Shown here piece by piece: positions 20,770-33,001 of a stretch of DNA of 60,000 nucleotides; within the stretch, counting starts at the first letter, position 1, and each line of letters opens with the position of its first letter. Location of the stretch: contig CM060731.1 of NCBI GenBank assembly GCA_030704615.1, forward strand, positions 51,896,001 to 51,956,000. The letters are read 5' to 3'. The translations under genes were made by a program, and so were the position numbers. This DNA comes from Takakia lepidozioides (Eukaryota; Streptophyta; Takakiopsida; Takakiales; Takakiaceae). Below the pieces are notes generated by a model that had not been told where the DNA came from, did no database searches, and saw nothing but the letters and a program-made list of their open reading frames with translations.

Positions 20770-23700
20770 CTAACCATCTTCATCATCTTCACAATCATAA
20801 TCATCCTCATCGGGTTGCACAGAAGGGTGGGCTTGGCTCCCTTGTAATTGTGACATGCCCCCTATGACAACCCCACTATCTACAGCAGTTTGGGACGGGA
20901 CTTCTGACTCTTGTTCTTCCTCCTCCTTTGCAGAAGCTTCATCAGCTGCTGAAGTTTCGTCAGTAGCTGCAGCTATTTCTCCATTTTCATCTAAATCCAT
21001 ATTAAGGTCAAACCCTAGGACTTTTGAAGGAGTGTCTGGTGGACCAGCTAAAGTTGGAGTTGGCTCCTCATCCAGAACTTCCTTTGTTTTAACCTTTGGG
21101 ATCAAGTTTTCTAAGATTATCTCAGGTCGGTCAAATGATGGCGAGTCCGTATCATTATCAGCATCGTCAGATTTCTCTGCCTTGTCAGCCAACCCATTCC
21201 GACTGCTAGGTGTCCCATTGGGGCCCCCTCCTCTCCTCCTCCCTCTTCCTCGTCCCCGCCCCCGACCGCGACCAGACGTTGGCTGAATTTCCTGACAAAG
21301 GCAACACACCCCTCCCCACATGAGATCCTGGAAGTTTGAATTCCCTGTATGCGAGATCAATCTTTTGAAGAAACAACTCACTCAACTACGTCTCTCACAT
21401 ATCACTCACTCTCAGGCTGACCACCTTTAGAGATAGCCTATTGTAGCATACTGTAATGATCCAAGCCAGGAAGACCATGGCAAGTTGCCGCGAGTACAGG
21501 ATCCAAGGAATAATTGCATCCTCTCGTGACCAGTAATTATACCGCTTTTGGACGTTTCACTTCTTCATCATCGCTGTCATTTTCATCTCCCTCTGATACT
21601 TTTCTGGAAACACATACAAGTGGTGGCCATGAGCCAATAAAAAATCAAACCACATGAGAAATATCTCAAACAAACAAGTGTGTTTCAGCAAGAAATAATT
21701 TCCCTCTTTCCTTTCCTCCCTACCTCTCTCCAGGTGTCATGTAACTGACACATGTAACTGGATGATGGTTGTGCTACTATCATGTTTGTGCTTTGACATT
21801 CTGTCATAAACTCCCGTCTCCCTTGTGTATGGAGTAATCCCATGCAGACGACTGACACCTAACATGCATGCCAGGACAATGAGATGGAGAAGCTTATTAA
21901 CAGAGCCACATGTTAACACAACAGTAGTATGAGTAAGAGGAAGAGAACACCTCCTTCGACCACCGTTCTTTTCATCATTGTTGTCTATACCAATATCTGG
22001 GACTTTGGAAACAATATCTTGCAGAAAGTCAAATACACTGTTTGTCTGCACACACTGCTTCCTGCAATCACAATGTTGATAAAAATCAGGATTTTCTCTC
22101 AACATTCACATAACTGTAGGGAGCTCCGGCAAGAGACCCTCACAAAGGATCAACCTAATTTACCTAATACCCAAGACCCCAACATAGAAAATTTGTATCC
22201 TGCAATATTCCTAAGATAAATGTTGTGCAATCTTATTCTTCCCCCTGCCTAGGTTGTAATCAAGAAAGCAATAGAGTTCATTCACAGGTGCTCAGTTTCA
22301 TCCTCCATTGGAGAACCTTGACTTATAATCCTTTGAGCTGGGCATAAATTATATTTATCCTACAATATCCTAATCTGACTTCACCTTTATTCATCAACCC
22401 TACTCAAGTTGAGGCCCTTACACAATCAAGTAAGTCGATTGACTTCATTCACAGCTGACGCTCAAATTTTCCCCTCCATCAGAGAACACTAACTCGTGAT
22501 TCTTTGACCTAGGCATGGGACACGTGTCTCCCATTGCAACTAAGATGGCACAAACGACCAAAAAGGTGACAATCGGTAAAGTTCCCAGTTACTCACAAGT
22601 GGAGGGAACTCATTGTCTTTGCACCCCTTCGCAACGTAATTTCATATGTTTTGTCACACAAGTTCTGAGAAAAAAGCTCAAGAGCTTTCGCTGCACAGCA
22701 ATAGCCACATAACGGGCCCACTTTAGTCATTGCAAAATATGTGTAAAATATCCTTTGCGGCGATCAGGATGGGAAGTGGAACTAACTGCGGACAAAATGA
22801 TTTCCTTTTGGTGAGAGCGAGAGATACACTCAGCCGTTTGTATTGATGGGGCTGAAAAGGGCAGGAGACGGACAAGGGGGAATGGAGGAGAGCGGGATGG
22901 GGCCACTGCGGTTACAAAATGCTCTCCAATACTGCAACTTGTCTTTTAAGATGAACTTAGTTCGGGTGTTCCAGATTTGTTCTTCCCCAGCACCAATTCA
23001 TGCCATTTACTCAGACCTGAGAAAGAGAGAGAGTGTGTCTTACATATTAAGACTGGTGTAGCCATAGCAATTTTGCCCACTTCTTCATCAGCTTGCATTA
23101 TCTTCTTTATTCGCGCCTGCAAAGAGACAACAGCATTGAGTTAGGCATTCCACACCATTTGCGAATCTTTTTCTCTGTAGCTGGTAGAACCTCTATATAT
23201 AAAGAATACAGGTTCAGTTCAGATTCTGTTGATTAGGCAAAAATCAACCTCGACAATCACGTGAAATAATCTTCACGCATGCTCAGACTACTAAAAAGTC
23301 CACATGTTTGAAACGGTAGCGAATTATAGTGCCTGAAGTTATTGAGAGGAATATGTGGGAAAACAGCGTGATAAGAGAAAAGAGCTTGACTGTGGAAAAG
23401 ATGGAGCAATTGTAATGAGAGAGTACAACAAAGATATTTATTACAAGCACAGCAACAGGACCAACGGGGGAGAGAGAAGCTTCTGCCTCTTCCCTCCTGA
23501 AAAAACCAAAAACAAAGAGGGAGAAGGTGGGCCAAGGAAAGAGAACCTAACAAACGAGGGGGACTTTATAGCATCCATAGAAAGTGCAGAGAGTTTATGG
23601 GAAAGGAGGCTATGGGGAGAGGCTTGTCTCCAACCAAATCAGGCTATCCTTTTTCTGAATTGAAGGTAGATTGGTCCTTCCCTACTTTTTGGTCCACAAG

Positions 23701-24473
23701 GTTTTTAATGTACCTTTCTCTAGGAAAAATATTGTAATTTCATGCATGCCCTATCTGATGGTCATAAAACCATGGGGTATCCCCTACAGTTTTAAGTTCT
23801 GTGAACTCTGAACCCTATCGTCTTTGACCAAACGACTCCATCGGCCGGTCATACACACAACGAGCTTCCCATTGGGCTCAACAGGCCAACTCTGCATGGC
23901 TTCTGACTTGAGAAGAAAAGAGTCGCTGCCCAGAAAAAGCGGCATTGACTCTTCCTTCAACCAGCTGCAAACCCTCCGAGTGGACGACCCCAACTAAGGT
24001 AGATACTTCTAGAAAAGTTAACCCGAATATAGCAATGAGCCCCACGTAGTAAGAAAGGTGAACTCCATGTGGCTAAGTCTTTGAAAATTGCTCAGTATTC
24101 AAACTTCATGGGGAATTGGGAAAGTGACTTAAGCTATTAGTGGAGGAGATTTCTAGACATAAACAGGTCATGTATACCAAGCATACATTGCTGCCATTCC
24201 ATCGTTCTGAGTAGCTACAACAACCCCACACTGCACGTCCTCATACTTTTAAGATAATAACAACATATCCAACCTTATCAAGTGGATTTTCAGCATGATG
24301 AGGGAGGAATCGACAGAGGGAAATAAACCCCACATATTTCTTTGCTGAAAATCCAGGGGCATGTTCGGTTTCCGAACCATCAGGCACCACTCAACCGTGA
24401 CTCAAGCCTGCCAGACATATGACAAGGCTAGCGAACTTACAGCTGGGAAGCGGGTGTCCAGTTTCTTCTTCAT
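20770..24473 (-). CDS. DRAP1: NC2-alpha / DRAP1-type transcriptional corepressor, 297 aa, 6 exons
   Basis: Exons (minus): 24473-24441, 23116-23044, 22690-22597, 22061-21951, 21603-21543, 21291-20770. All introns are GT..AG and phases close exactly over 894 bp. The protein opens MKKKLDTRFPAARIKKIMQ and contains a complete H2A/NF-YC-type histone fold up to about residue 90 (QADEEVGKIA, CDKTYEITLRRGAKTM, SVFDFLQDIVSKVPDIG). NC2-alpha pairs with NC2-beta (Dr1) through this fold and binds TBP on promoters, blocking TFIIA and TFIIB. After it come an acidic SDDEE stretch, a GRGRGRGRGRGRR run (about 131-143), an EAR-like FDLNMDLDENGE (about 218) and an acidic tail ending DDEDG. This layout is that of plant NC2-alpha (NF-YC11 type). 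Exon 1 is only 33 bp and is followed by a 1.3-kb intron, easily missed by gene finders. Confidence 0.93.
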
Positions 24474-26339
24474 ATCGACTGCTCACCCCTTGCTTCTACA
24501 CCGCAATCCCCGCCAAAAACATCCAAACCTGCTTCTCCTTCCGCACCTTTGCAAACGTCCCACAGAGCGCAAAGAAAAACAAACTCTTATACTGTACAAA
24601 GAGGATCAAGCATGGAGTGCGCGACTGAAATGGGGCACTCCGCAGCAGCAGGAGGGCGTCATCGTCCAGCTGCGGATTGCGCGCGGGGCACTTTTGCCGT
24701 TAGCCGGTGCTGCTGCCGATGCCGGCCTTCCGCGCTCGCAGGACACAGTCACGCTCTGCTTCGACGCTCACTAGTACCAGCGTGCAGGTAATTCTTCCAT
24801 TGTTCCGAGTTTCTTGCCATCGCAATCTCCCTCTCTGTTTGAGTGCTCCGCAGTGTTTGCAATTGACTTTTCTGTACATCAAACCCGTGACGTGGCTATT
24901 GTTCTTAATATGTTTGTAGATACTTTTTTCTCTTCTAATCGCATTGAAAAGGGATTTTAAACATTTGTTCTCGTTTTGGATTTTATTTGTTTTTATTTGT
25001 TTTTCTAATATATCTGTTTTTGGACAGAAAGGGGCAGTAGCTTTTATAAACATTTTTTTTGTTTTCTTTAGGTGAAAGGGGAGGTAGCCCTTGTTAACTT
25101 TATTCGAATTATAACATTTTAAGAAAGCCATTATTATGGGAAAATGGTGCTGATATTATTAATGTTTTAAAATAAAAGAGGAAATTATTGTTCATTAAAA
25201 ATATCCAGAGAACAATAACAATAGTAATGAATATATAAATACACAGCCACGATTGACGTGGAAGATGAGATAGCATCTTAATAAACGTGGTACACTAAAC
25301 CAGTGTTATTTTTTCAAATTTCGAAAATAACAGGAGTGATAATTTTTATTTTTTCTTAAAAACAGGAGTGGCTACTGAGTTTTGCAGGAAATAGCCATAT
25401 TTTCTGTTCATCACAGGACAGAATCATCCTCCTCTGTACTTTCATCCATGTATATCATCCATATTAGGCGAATTCATTCAAGATTCATATTTTTCTTGAA
25501 GAATTTTGGCGATTTCATCCATGAGAAAATACAGAATTTACGACAGAATATTCATTTTGTTTTTTGAGGTCGAAAAAGTGCGAAATTTCGCCAGAAATAA
25601 AAACACTGCACTAAACTATATATATAATTAATATTTTCTTGCATTTGATCTTTAGAAAAAAAAATTTGTTTTTTTGATAGTCGCTTGTTTGTTTGTTGGC
25701 TCCTCTTTATTCTAAAGAGGAGAGTACGCATCAGTGTCAAAAACTCTAGGCCCGTGTTTGTGTTGTGCTTTCCCCAGGTGTCACCTCCTCTCCCTTGTTG
25801 AATACTCATTGCTGATGTGCCTTCTCTAGGTAACACCTCTTTTAGGTGGTATTGAACAACTTACGAGAAATAAATGGATAAATTTTCAAGTTTATTATGG
25901 ATGAAAGTACATTTAAGAGGAGCCATACTAGCGGCTTGTTACTTCTCTTGAAATGAAAGGGGAGAGGTGCTTGGGACTCTTCTTAGGTTGTTTTTGTTTT
26001 GTTTTTGAAAACGAAAGGGGGTGAATGGATTCTGTTTTTCATCCATTATGCAAAGTTTCATCCACTATGGATGGGTCACTCTCCGCTGAGTCTATAGGTT
26101 CGCCCTCGCCAAGTATTGGCATATTTAGCTTTATGGCCCCTCGGCCCTGCCTGACTAAGGCAGGACTACGCAAAGGGTTCAGCTGCTTTAGCATTGATAC
26201 TTTTGATCGATTACGCTTCCAATTTGATCGAGACAGTTGTCACCAGAATATTCTGTCCATATTTCTAATGAATGACATCCCCTGGACGAACAGTTTCATG
26301 GTCACAACCAATTTTATTTGGCTTTTAGGTCTGGAGTTC
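24474..26339. other. No gene recognised; AT-rich from about 24,900
   Basis: The first 300 bp upstream of the NC2-alpha ATG should include its promoter and 5' UTR. From 24,900 to 26,000 the sequence is AT-rich with short open frames on both strands and no motif. The block ends at the target-site duplication of the Mutator-like element. Confidence 0.45.
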
Positions 26340-26348
26340 AATTTCTTG
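26340..26348. repeat. Left 9-bp target-site duplication of the Mutator-like element
   Basis: AATTTCTTG lies immediately before the terminal inverted repeat. The identical 9-mer follows the other end at 42461-42469. A 9-bp duplication is diagnostic of the Mutator superfamily. Confidence 0.9.
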
Positions 26349-26600
26349 GGAAGATAATAGGAATAATGTAAGAACTTAATGCAAGCGCGTCAGGACGGTC
26401 CAGCCCTGACACCCGTACCGCCGGTTCTTCGCCTCCGGCAGACATCGAAAGGCAGCCGGCTGGGCTCGGTCAATCCCTCCCCACCCCCGCCCTCATCCCA
26501 TCGGCGTCGTCGCCCCAGGCGCGTCGTCGCCCCCTGCGTCTCGTTCTGCGACACCAGTCCGCCGCTTCCAGCAGTCCGCCAGTTCCCTGTAACCCCCGCC
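26349..26600 (+). repeat. Left outer terminal inverted repeat (non-satellite part)
   Basis: This is inverted relative to 42215-42460. It is GC-rich and includes CGTCAGGACGGTCCAG and CGGCAGACATCGAAAGGCAG. The left copy has an extra 17-bp tandem duplication near 26,515-26,535 (GCGTCGTCGCCCC appears twice, once in the right copy), plus a few substitutions. Confidence 0.85.
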
Positions 26601-29030
26601 CCGGGTTCAACCATCACCCCCATGTAACCCTCTGTAACTCCGCCGAGTGTAACCCACATTACCATGTAACCCTTTGTAACCCATATAACCCCATGACCCT
26701 CTGTAACCCATGTAACCCTCTATAACACCGCAGAGTGTCACCCCCACCCCTATGTAACCCTCACTACATGTAACCCTCTGTAACACTTGCAACCCATGTA
26801 ACCCTATGTAACCCTCTGTAACCGCAGACCCTCACCCCATGTAACCCTCACTCCATGTAACCCTCTGTAACCCATGTAACCCTCTGTGACCCTTTGTAAC
26901 CCTCACCACCATGTAACCCTCTGTTGTCACCCTCACCCCTGTAACCCTCACTCCATGTAACCCTCCCTCCCTCACCAGGTGGTAACCCTCTGTAACACCG
27001 CAGAGTGTCACCCTTGTGTAACCCTAACCCATCCGTGTAACCCTCTGTGTAACCCTCTTTGTAACCTCACACCATGTAACCTCTGTAACACCGCAGAGTG
27101 TCACCCTCCCGTATGTAACCCTCACCATGTAACCCTCCCTCTGTAACCCTCACTCCATGTAACCCTGTGCCCTCACCAGGTGTAACCCCCATGTAACCCT
27201 CTGTAACACCGAGTGTCACCCTCGCCACCATGTGTAACCCTCACAAACCCTCTGTGGCTCTGTAACCTATGTAACCCTCTGTAACTAGAGTGTCGTCCTC
27301 ACCCTTATGTAACCCTCTGTAACCCCCTCTGTGACCCTTTGTAACCCTCACCACCATGTAACCCTCTGTAACACCGCAGAGTGTCACCCTCACCCTATGT
27401 AACCCTCACTCCATGTAACCCTCTCTGACCCTCTATAACCCTTGTAACCTCTGTAACCCATGTGACCCTCTATATCCCTCACCCCCTTACCCCATGTAAC
27501 CTCTGTAACACCGCTCACCCTCGTGTAACCCTGTGTGACACCGCAGAGTGTCGATGTAACCCTCACTCATGTAACCCTCTGTAACCCAACCCTCCCCTGT
27601 AACACCATGTAACCCTCACACCGCAGAGTGTCCCCTCACCCCTGTAACCCTCACTCCATGTAACCTCCCATGTAACCCTCTGTGACCCTTTGTAACCCTC
27701 ACCACCATGTAACCCTCTAACACCGCAGAGTGTCACCCTCACCCCTATGTAACCCTCATTCCATGTAACCCTCTCTGACCCTCTGTAACCCATGTAACCC
27801 TCTGTGACCCTCTATATCCCTCACCAGGTGTAACCCACCATGTAACCCTCTGTAACACCGCAGAGTGTCACCCTCGCCACCATGTAACCCTCCGTAACCC
27901 ACACAAACCCTCTGTGACACCGCAGAGTGTCACCCTCATCCCCATGTAACCCTCACTCCATGTAACCCTCTGTGGCTCTGTAACCCATGTAATCCTCTGT
28001 AGTCACCCTCACCCTTATGTAACCCTCACTGTAACCCTCTGTAACCCCCTGTGACCCTTTGTAACCTCACCACCATGTAACCCTCTGTAACACCGCAGAG
28101 TGTCACCCTCACCCCTATGTAATCCTCACTCCATGTAACCCTCTGACCCTCTGTAACTCTCTGTAACCCATGTAACCCTCTGTGACCCTCTATATCCCTC
28201 ACTAGGTGTAACCCTTACCACCATGTAACCCTCTGTAACACCGCAGAGTGTCACCCCCATCCCTATGCATCCCTCACTCCTTGTAACCCATGTAATCCTC
28301 TGTGACCCTGCGTAATGTAACCCTCTGTGACCCTGTGTAACCCATGTAACCCCATGTGTAAACCCTCTATAACCCATGTAACCCTCTGTGACCCTCTATA
28401 ACCCTCACCAGGTGTAACCTTCACCACCATGTAACCCTCAGTAACCCTGTAACACCGTAGAGTGTCACCCTCACCCCTGTGTAACCTCACTCCATGTAAC
28501 CCTATGTGACCCTCTGTGACTCTCTGTAACCCTCACCAGGTGTAACCTCACCACCATGTAACCCTCCGTAACCCGTTTATCCCTCTGTAACACCGCTGAG
28601 TGTAACCCTCACTCCATGTAACCCTCCCATGTAACCCTATGTCACCCTCTGTAACCCATGTAACCCATGACCCTCTGTAACCCTTTGTAACCCATGTAAC
28701 CCTCTGTTACTCCGCACCCTCACTCCATGTTATCCTGCATCGTGTAACCCCAATGTAAGCTTGTATCATGTTATCCCATATACCCCTCTCCGTGTAACTC
28801 CAGTTCCTCGTAACCCCATCATCCCTGTAACCCTCTGCACGTCAGCGCTTTAGCTCCGCCTCGTGTAACCCTCATTGTGCAACTCTCACATTGTAACCCC
28901 ACCATGTAACCCCGATACTGTATCAATCCCCCCGTGTAACCCCCGATTGTGTCACTCATAGCTCGTGTCACCCCGGATCCTTTATCCCCAACGCATGTCA
29001 CCCCTGTTCGTGTAGCCCCTTAGTGCCCGG
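26600..29030 (+). repeat. Left-arm minisatellite, (TGTAACCCTC)-type
   Basis: The basic motif is about 10-12 bp (TGTAACCCTC with CTG, CAC or CCA linkers). It is grouped into longer composite units that recur with the landmark CACCGCAGAGTGTCACCCTC. Units vary in length through small deletions. The array decays after about 28,740 into single TGTAACCCC copies separated by unique bases. It is not the plant telomere motif TTTAGGG. Confidence 0.95.
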
Positions 29031-29256
29031 CAAAAATTGGCGGGCTCCAAGAGGTGTCAGATATTTTGAATTCAAACCTGGGTTACACGATTCGGTGACA
29101 TCAAAACCCACGTAACTCCATCATCGCTCGTCATTTTCACCAGGTGCGTAGACGACGTGCAGTCCCGAGGGCTCCGCTGCGTTGCCCGCGTGTATTATGC
29201 GATTTGTACTGTACTGGTGGTATTGTTGCTGCTAATGGGCATGTGCTGCCGCGAAG

Positions 29257-31303
29257 GTGCTAGACGAGGAACGCAAAGCAGCATTGGAATCAAATGGTTT
29301 GAAAGATGAGGCGGGAGAACTCTGTCATTTGCAGCATTTGGTATCTCATTTGAAATGCATCCTACAGCTGCCCATAGACGGGCTTTTCAATCACACAAAC
29401 CTCCGTTGGATACGCCAGGTTTCCCAGGGAAAAGGGAAACGGATATCCATCGAAGTAGCTGTCGTTCCATGGTCTCGCATTCCTGACTTTCTGGAGGGAG
29501 AAAGGAGTAGAGTGGATGGGAAGACCCAATTTTATGTTCAAGATCGAAGGTACCGTGAGTTGCCAGATTTGACAACACCGCGTGCAAACAGTTATCGTCA
29601 GTGGCATAAGTAAGTCACTTATGAGGGTTGTATAACATTCCCAGCCCCACTTCTTTCTGCTAGTCTAGCAAAGTCGTATATGGCGATAACCCTCCTCGCT
29701 TTATATGCTTTTTTTGCAGGTACCACTGCTGCTACGGCCCGATAGATAGGCGCACGGACCCGCCGATTGTGAAGAAAAAAAAGAAAAACCGATAGCAGCC
29801 TCCGATAATCAAACAGCAGTCAAGCGAATCAGACGTAAGGCAGCGGATTTCGGAGAGTCATACAAACGTGGGTGTACGTGTAGCTTCAAAGTTGGCCAGT
29901 GTTTTCTAGATTCAGAGTTGGCAATCATCACATACTTCCAAAACAGCATGTGGATGCAAAAGGAAAGCCATGTCATGGTTCAGCTGACCCCTCTTCCCAT
30001 TTCTCGCGATTCGTGCATGCCCCTCGTCTCAGCCAAGATATGAAACAGTGGATCGTCGATAGTCTTCGCAGTGGCCTATCTCCAGCTATGATTATGACAC
30101 AACACACTCAACAACTCCAGGAAGCTTGTGCGTCTCAGCCAGGCATGGAGTGGAGTCGCGATTGTTTCTTGTTCGAGTACGACGTGAGAAACATTGCCGA
30201 CAAGCTTGCGATTGAGAGTTACAAAAAACATCCAGATGATGCACAAAGTGTACGTATGGGTCAATAGCAATCCTGAAAGCGTCTTCTTCTACCATGAAGA
30301 GACAGCGCCAGTGGCGGGTGATTTGAAGTTCGTAATTGGAATACAAACGGAGTGGCAAAAACAGAAAATGATCGACTTGGGACACAACCGTGTGGTATCC
30401 TGCGATGCAACATTTGGGACCAACGAAAATAAGGTATTCGTGTCACGCTTTACCTTTCATTGCATTCTGAAATGTGAGTGCCATGCAACTGTTGCCAATA
30501 TTTTAACGCTCACCTTATTCATTTTTGTACCATTGCGACATTGCAGTTCCCAATGTATACCATGATGGTGTTCGACGAATGGCTCAACGGCATACCTGTT
30601 GCTTATTATATCAGCGAGAAACAAAACGACTGACTTGAGCCCCTGGATGAAACGTCTTCGCGACCGACTTCTTCAGAGCAAACCAGATTGGAGGCCAATG
30701 CTTTTGTTGTCGACGATGCAGACGCAGAAATCAATGCTATCAGGTACACGGCTAGAAGTTACATGTTCTGAGTCACACTACAAGTTGCAGCACGAATGGA
30801 GGGCTTGCTGGTTTGAGCACTAAGAGTTTGAGTTACACGAGGGGGTGTGCTTATGGAGTTACAGGTGCTCGAGGGGTGGATTTGAATTTGAGGGCCTTAC
30901 TGGCCTTGATGGAGGATAATGCGAACTCGTGGGGTCCGTTCTAACCCACTATTGGTATAGAGATAACTTGAAATCGAAAGGCTTCAAAAGGAATGTACGA
31001 CAGGAGGAATTTATCAGTAATGCTGTTTGGACTGCAAGGGAGATCCCTGATGTCAATGTTCATTTGCCCACTGTTCCTGGTCATCCGGCGATTGTGGATA
31101 GTGTTCAAACGGCCGGTCGAAGCTACACAATCTATGCACCTGCGACCACCTGGGCTTGTTGCGATTGTCCATGGGCTTTGAAGGGTAACTTGTGCAAACA
31201 TCAAATCCGCGTTCTTCAATTGATGAAGCCAAATCTGAAGGAAGGGCTTATTGTGAAGCTCTGTGGCACAAAGCTCGGGACCATTCATGGAGGTCTTCAC
31301 ATG
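29257..31303 (+). pseudogene. MULE transposase with SWIM zinc finger, frameshifted and internally deleted
   Basis: Fragments in order resemble the SWIM-domain proteins of plants that share MULE transposase architecture. ISIEVAVVPWSRIPDF and YVQDRRYRELPDL lie at 29430-29570. An exon joined after a clear TTTTTTGCAG acceptor has YHCCYGPIDRR. RGCTCSFKVGQ lies near 29,870. VDAKGKPCHG lies near 29,950 after a frame change. VNSNPESVFFYHEE and GIQTEWQKQKMIDLGHNR follow, then CDATFGTNENK with the first catalytic Asp (about 30,405), and VVDDADAEINAIR with the second Asp (about 30,715). The next recognisable part is VLTHYWYRDNLKSKG (30,937). The roughly 200 residues that should hold the catalytic Glu are replaced by short satellite-like DNA. 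The SWIM motif CDCPWALKGNLCKH is at 31,160-31,205. At least three or four frame changes and this deletion make it inactive as read. Confidence 0.8.
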
Positions 31304-31739
31304 TGATGAAATCGGAACTTCCAGATATTGATGCAGAGGAGGAAGTTGTGAATCTAGCAGAGCCTACGGAGTGCTCAGCATCATCCCGGCGTGGTCGGCA
31401 GGAGCCATCGGATGTTTCATCAATTGAATCTGAGATGAAGTCCCTGTCGCTTCTTGGCAATGAGAGTGAAACAATGCGCAAACATTGCTTGCCGAGCTTC
31501 GTTGTGTTCGTGGGAGGCTGTCCACTTTACAAGTTAGAATCGACAAAGGTCTGTTGCACCCTCTTCAAGCAGTTCCATTCATAAAAAATGATGATGGAAA
31601 CAACATGTCCCTTGCCAGGAAAGTAGATTTTGTAGACCGGTTCCGTAGTAAGTGACCATTGAGTCCATTGGCAATGACACTTACTTTGTGATCACCAAGT
31701 TTAATATGAAGTACATGTCTGTTCATGGGTTGTTATTCA

Positions 31740-32990
31740 CTTTGCCATTCCATCCACATTCAACCTATGTAACCCACTCAATGGGACACCCATGGGCCGG
31801 GGTGACACACCGCAGGGTTACACTGTCTGGGGTTTCATAACGTAACATAGCTCTACTTAGTGTAACTGCATCTGTGGTACTCCACACAGTGTAACACAGA
31901 TGAGTGTGAACCTCTTCAGTGTAACTCATTGTGGTGTAACTCCAAGTGTAACTGCAATGTAACTATCAACAGTGTAACCTAGTATGTAACCCCATAGAAT
32001 ATTGCTGTCAGTGGTGTAACTCTGAGAACAATGTGACTACAATGTGACTACAGGGTCTGGGTTAGTCTGCCGGGGTTACATGACCCTTCAATACAGAGTG
32101 GGAAGATGTTGAAGTCGAGCACCTTTAGTCACCAACACTAGCCCCTGTATGTGTAACCCCTCTATGTGTAACCCAATTTGTGTGTAACCCATGGACGTGT
32201 AATCCATGAGATAGATAATCATTCCGTTCAACCTATGTTATGGACCAGTGTAGCCCTCCGGAGTGTAACTTGTTGTTGTGTAACCCCAAAAGTATGTATC
32301 CCGACCACATGTAACCCCCATTGATGTCACCCCATCGCATGTAACCCATTGTACAATTTGGGGTGCACGCTATAAACCCCGATGCTACATCACCCCATCT
32401 TATGTATCCCCACGACACGTAGCCCTTGTATAGGCAACCCTGCCCACTTTCATTGTGCACAGTGTAACTTAGAACTGTGTAACCCTCTTGAGTGAGTGTA
32501 ACCCAGAGTGTTGTAACTCCAAGAAGTATGTAGCCCGACCAGATGTTACCCCACACTATTGTGACCCCATCGTATGTAACCCATTGTACATAGCCCTCAT
32601 GTATGTAACCCCATGTAGTATAAATCTGAGAACTTCAGTGCACAAACACTTCAGTGCGAAAAAAATAAAAAATAAAACAAATGCGCATAGTCGAGGTGGG
32701 GTTACATGCCACGAAAGTATACTGTTTCAGCAACGTGACCCTGACATAGCCAGGTATGTAACCCATAAGTGTAACCCCACGTTGTGAGACCCGGCATGGT
32801 GTAACCCATCACTTATGTGTGAACCCACAGAGTGTAAGCCCATTGCCCCAGGGCCCAAAGGTGTACCCAAGTACTTGTCTATGATTCCACTTCATGTAAC
32901 CTTATAAGGTGTAACCCCATGTAAGCCCATTGCATGAAACCCAAACTGTGAAGTGTTACGAACAAACCACATAGAAGCAAAAATGCATCA
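31740..32990 (+). repeat. Degenerate GTGTAACCCC-type repeats between the two convergent genes
   Basis: Isolated GTGTAAC(C)CC, TATGTAACCCC and GTGTAACTC copies are spaced every 15-30 bases through this intergenic stretch, C-rich on the plus strand as in the left arm. No coding sequence is evident. A shorter stretch recurs at 33,480-33,590 inside an intron of the protease gene. Confidence 0.8.
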
Positions 32991-33001
32991 AGAGACGCTA
33001 T

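Noticed and set aside
27563-28490. Minus-strand open frames rich in Gly, Tyr, Arg and Thr (also 40840-41262 plus)
   Set aside because: They are readings of the minisatellite (MGYRGSERVTW-type) in whichever frame lacks stops. No start, splice or domain evidence.
29362-31546. Minus-strand frames opposite the transposase
   Set aside because: They are shadows of the plus-strand coding fragments, which carry the recognisable motifs.
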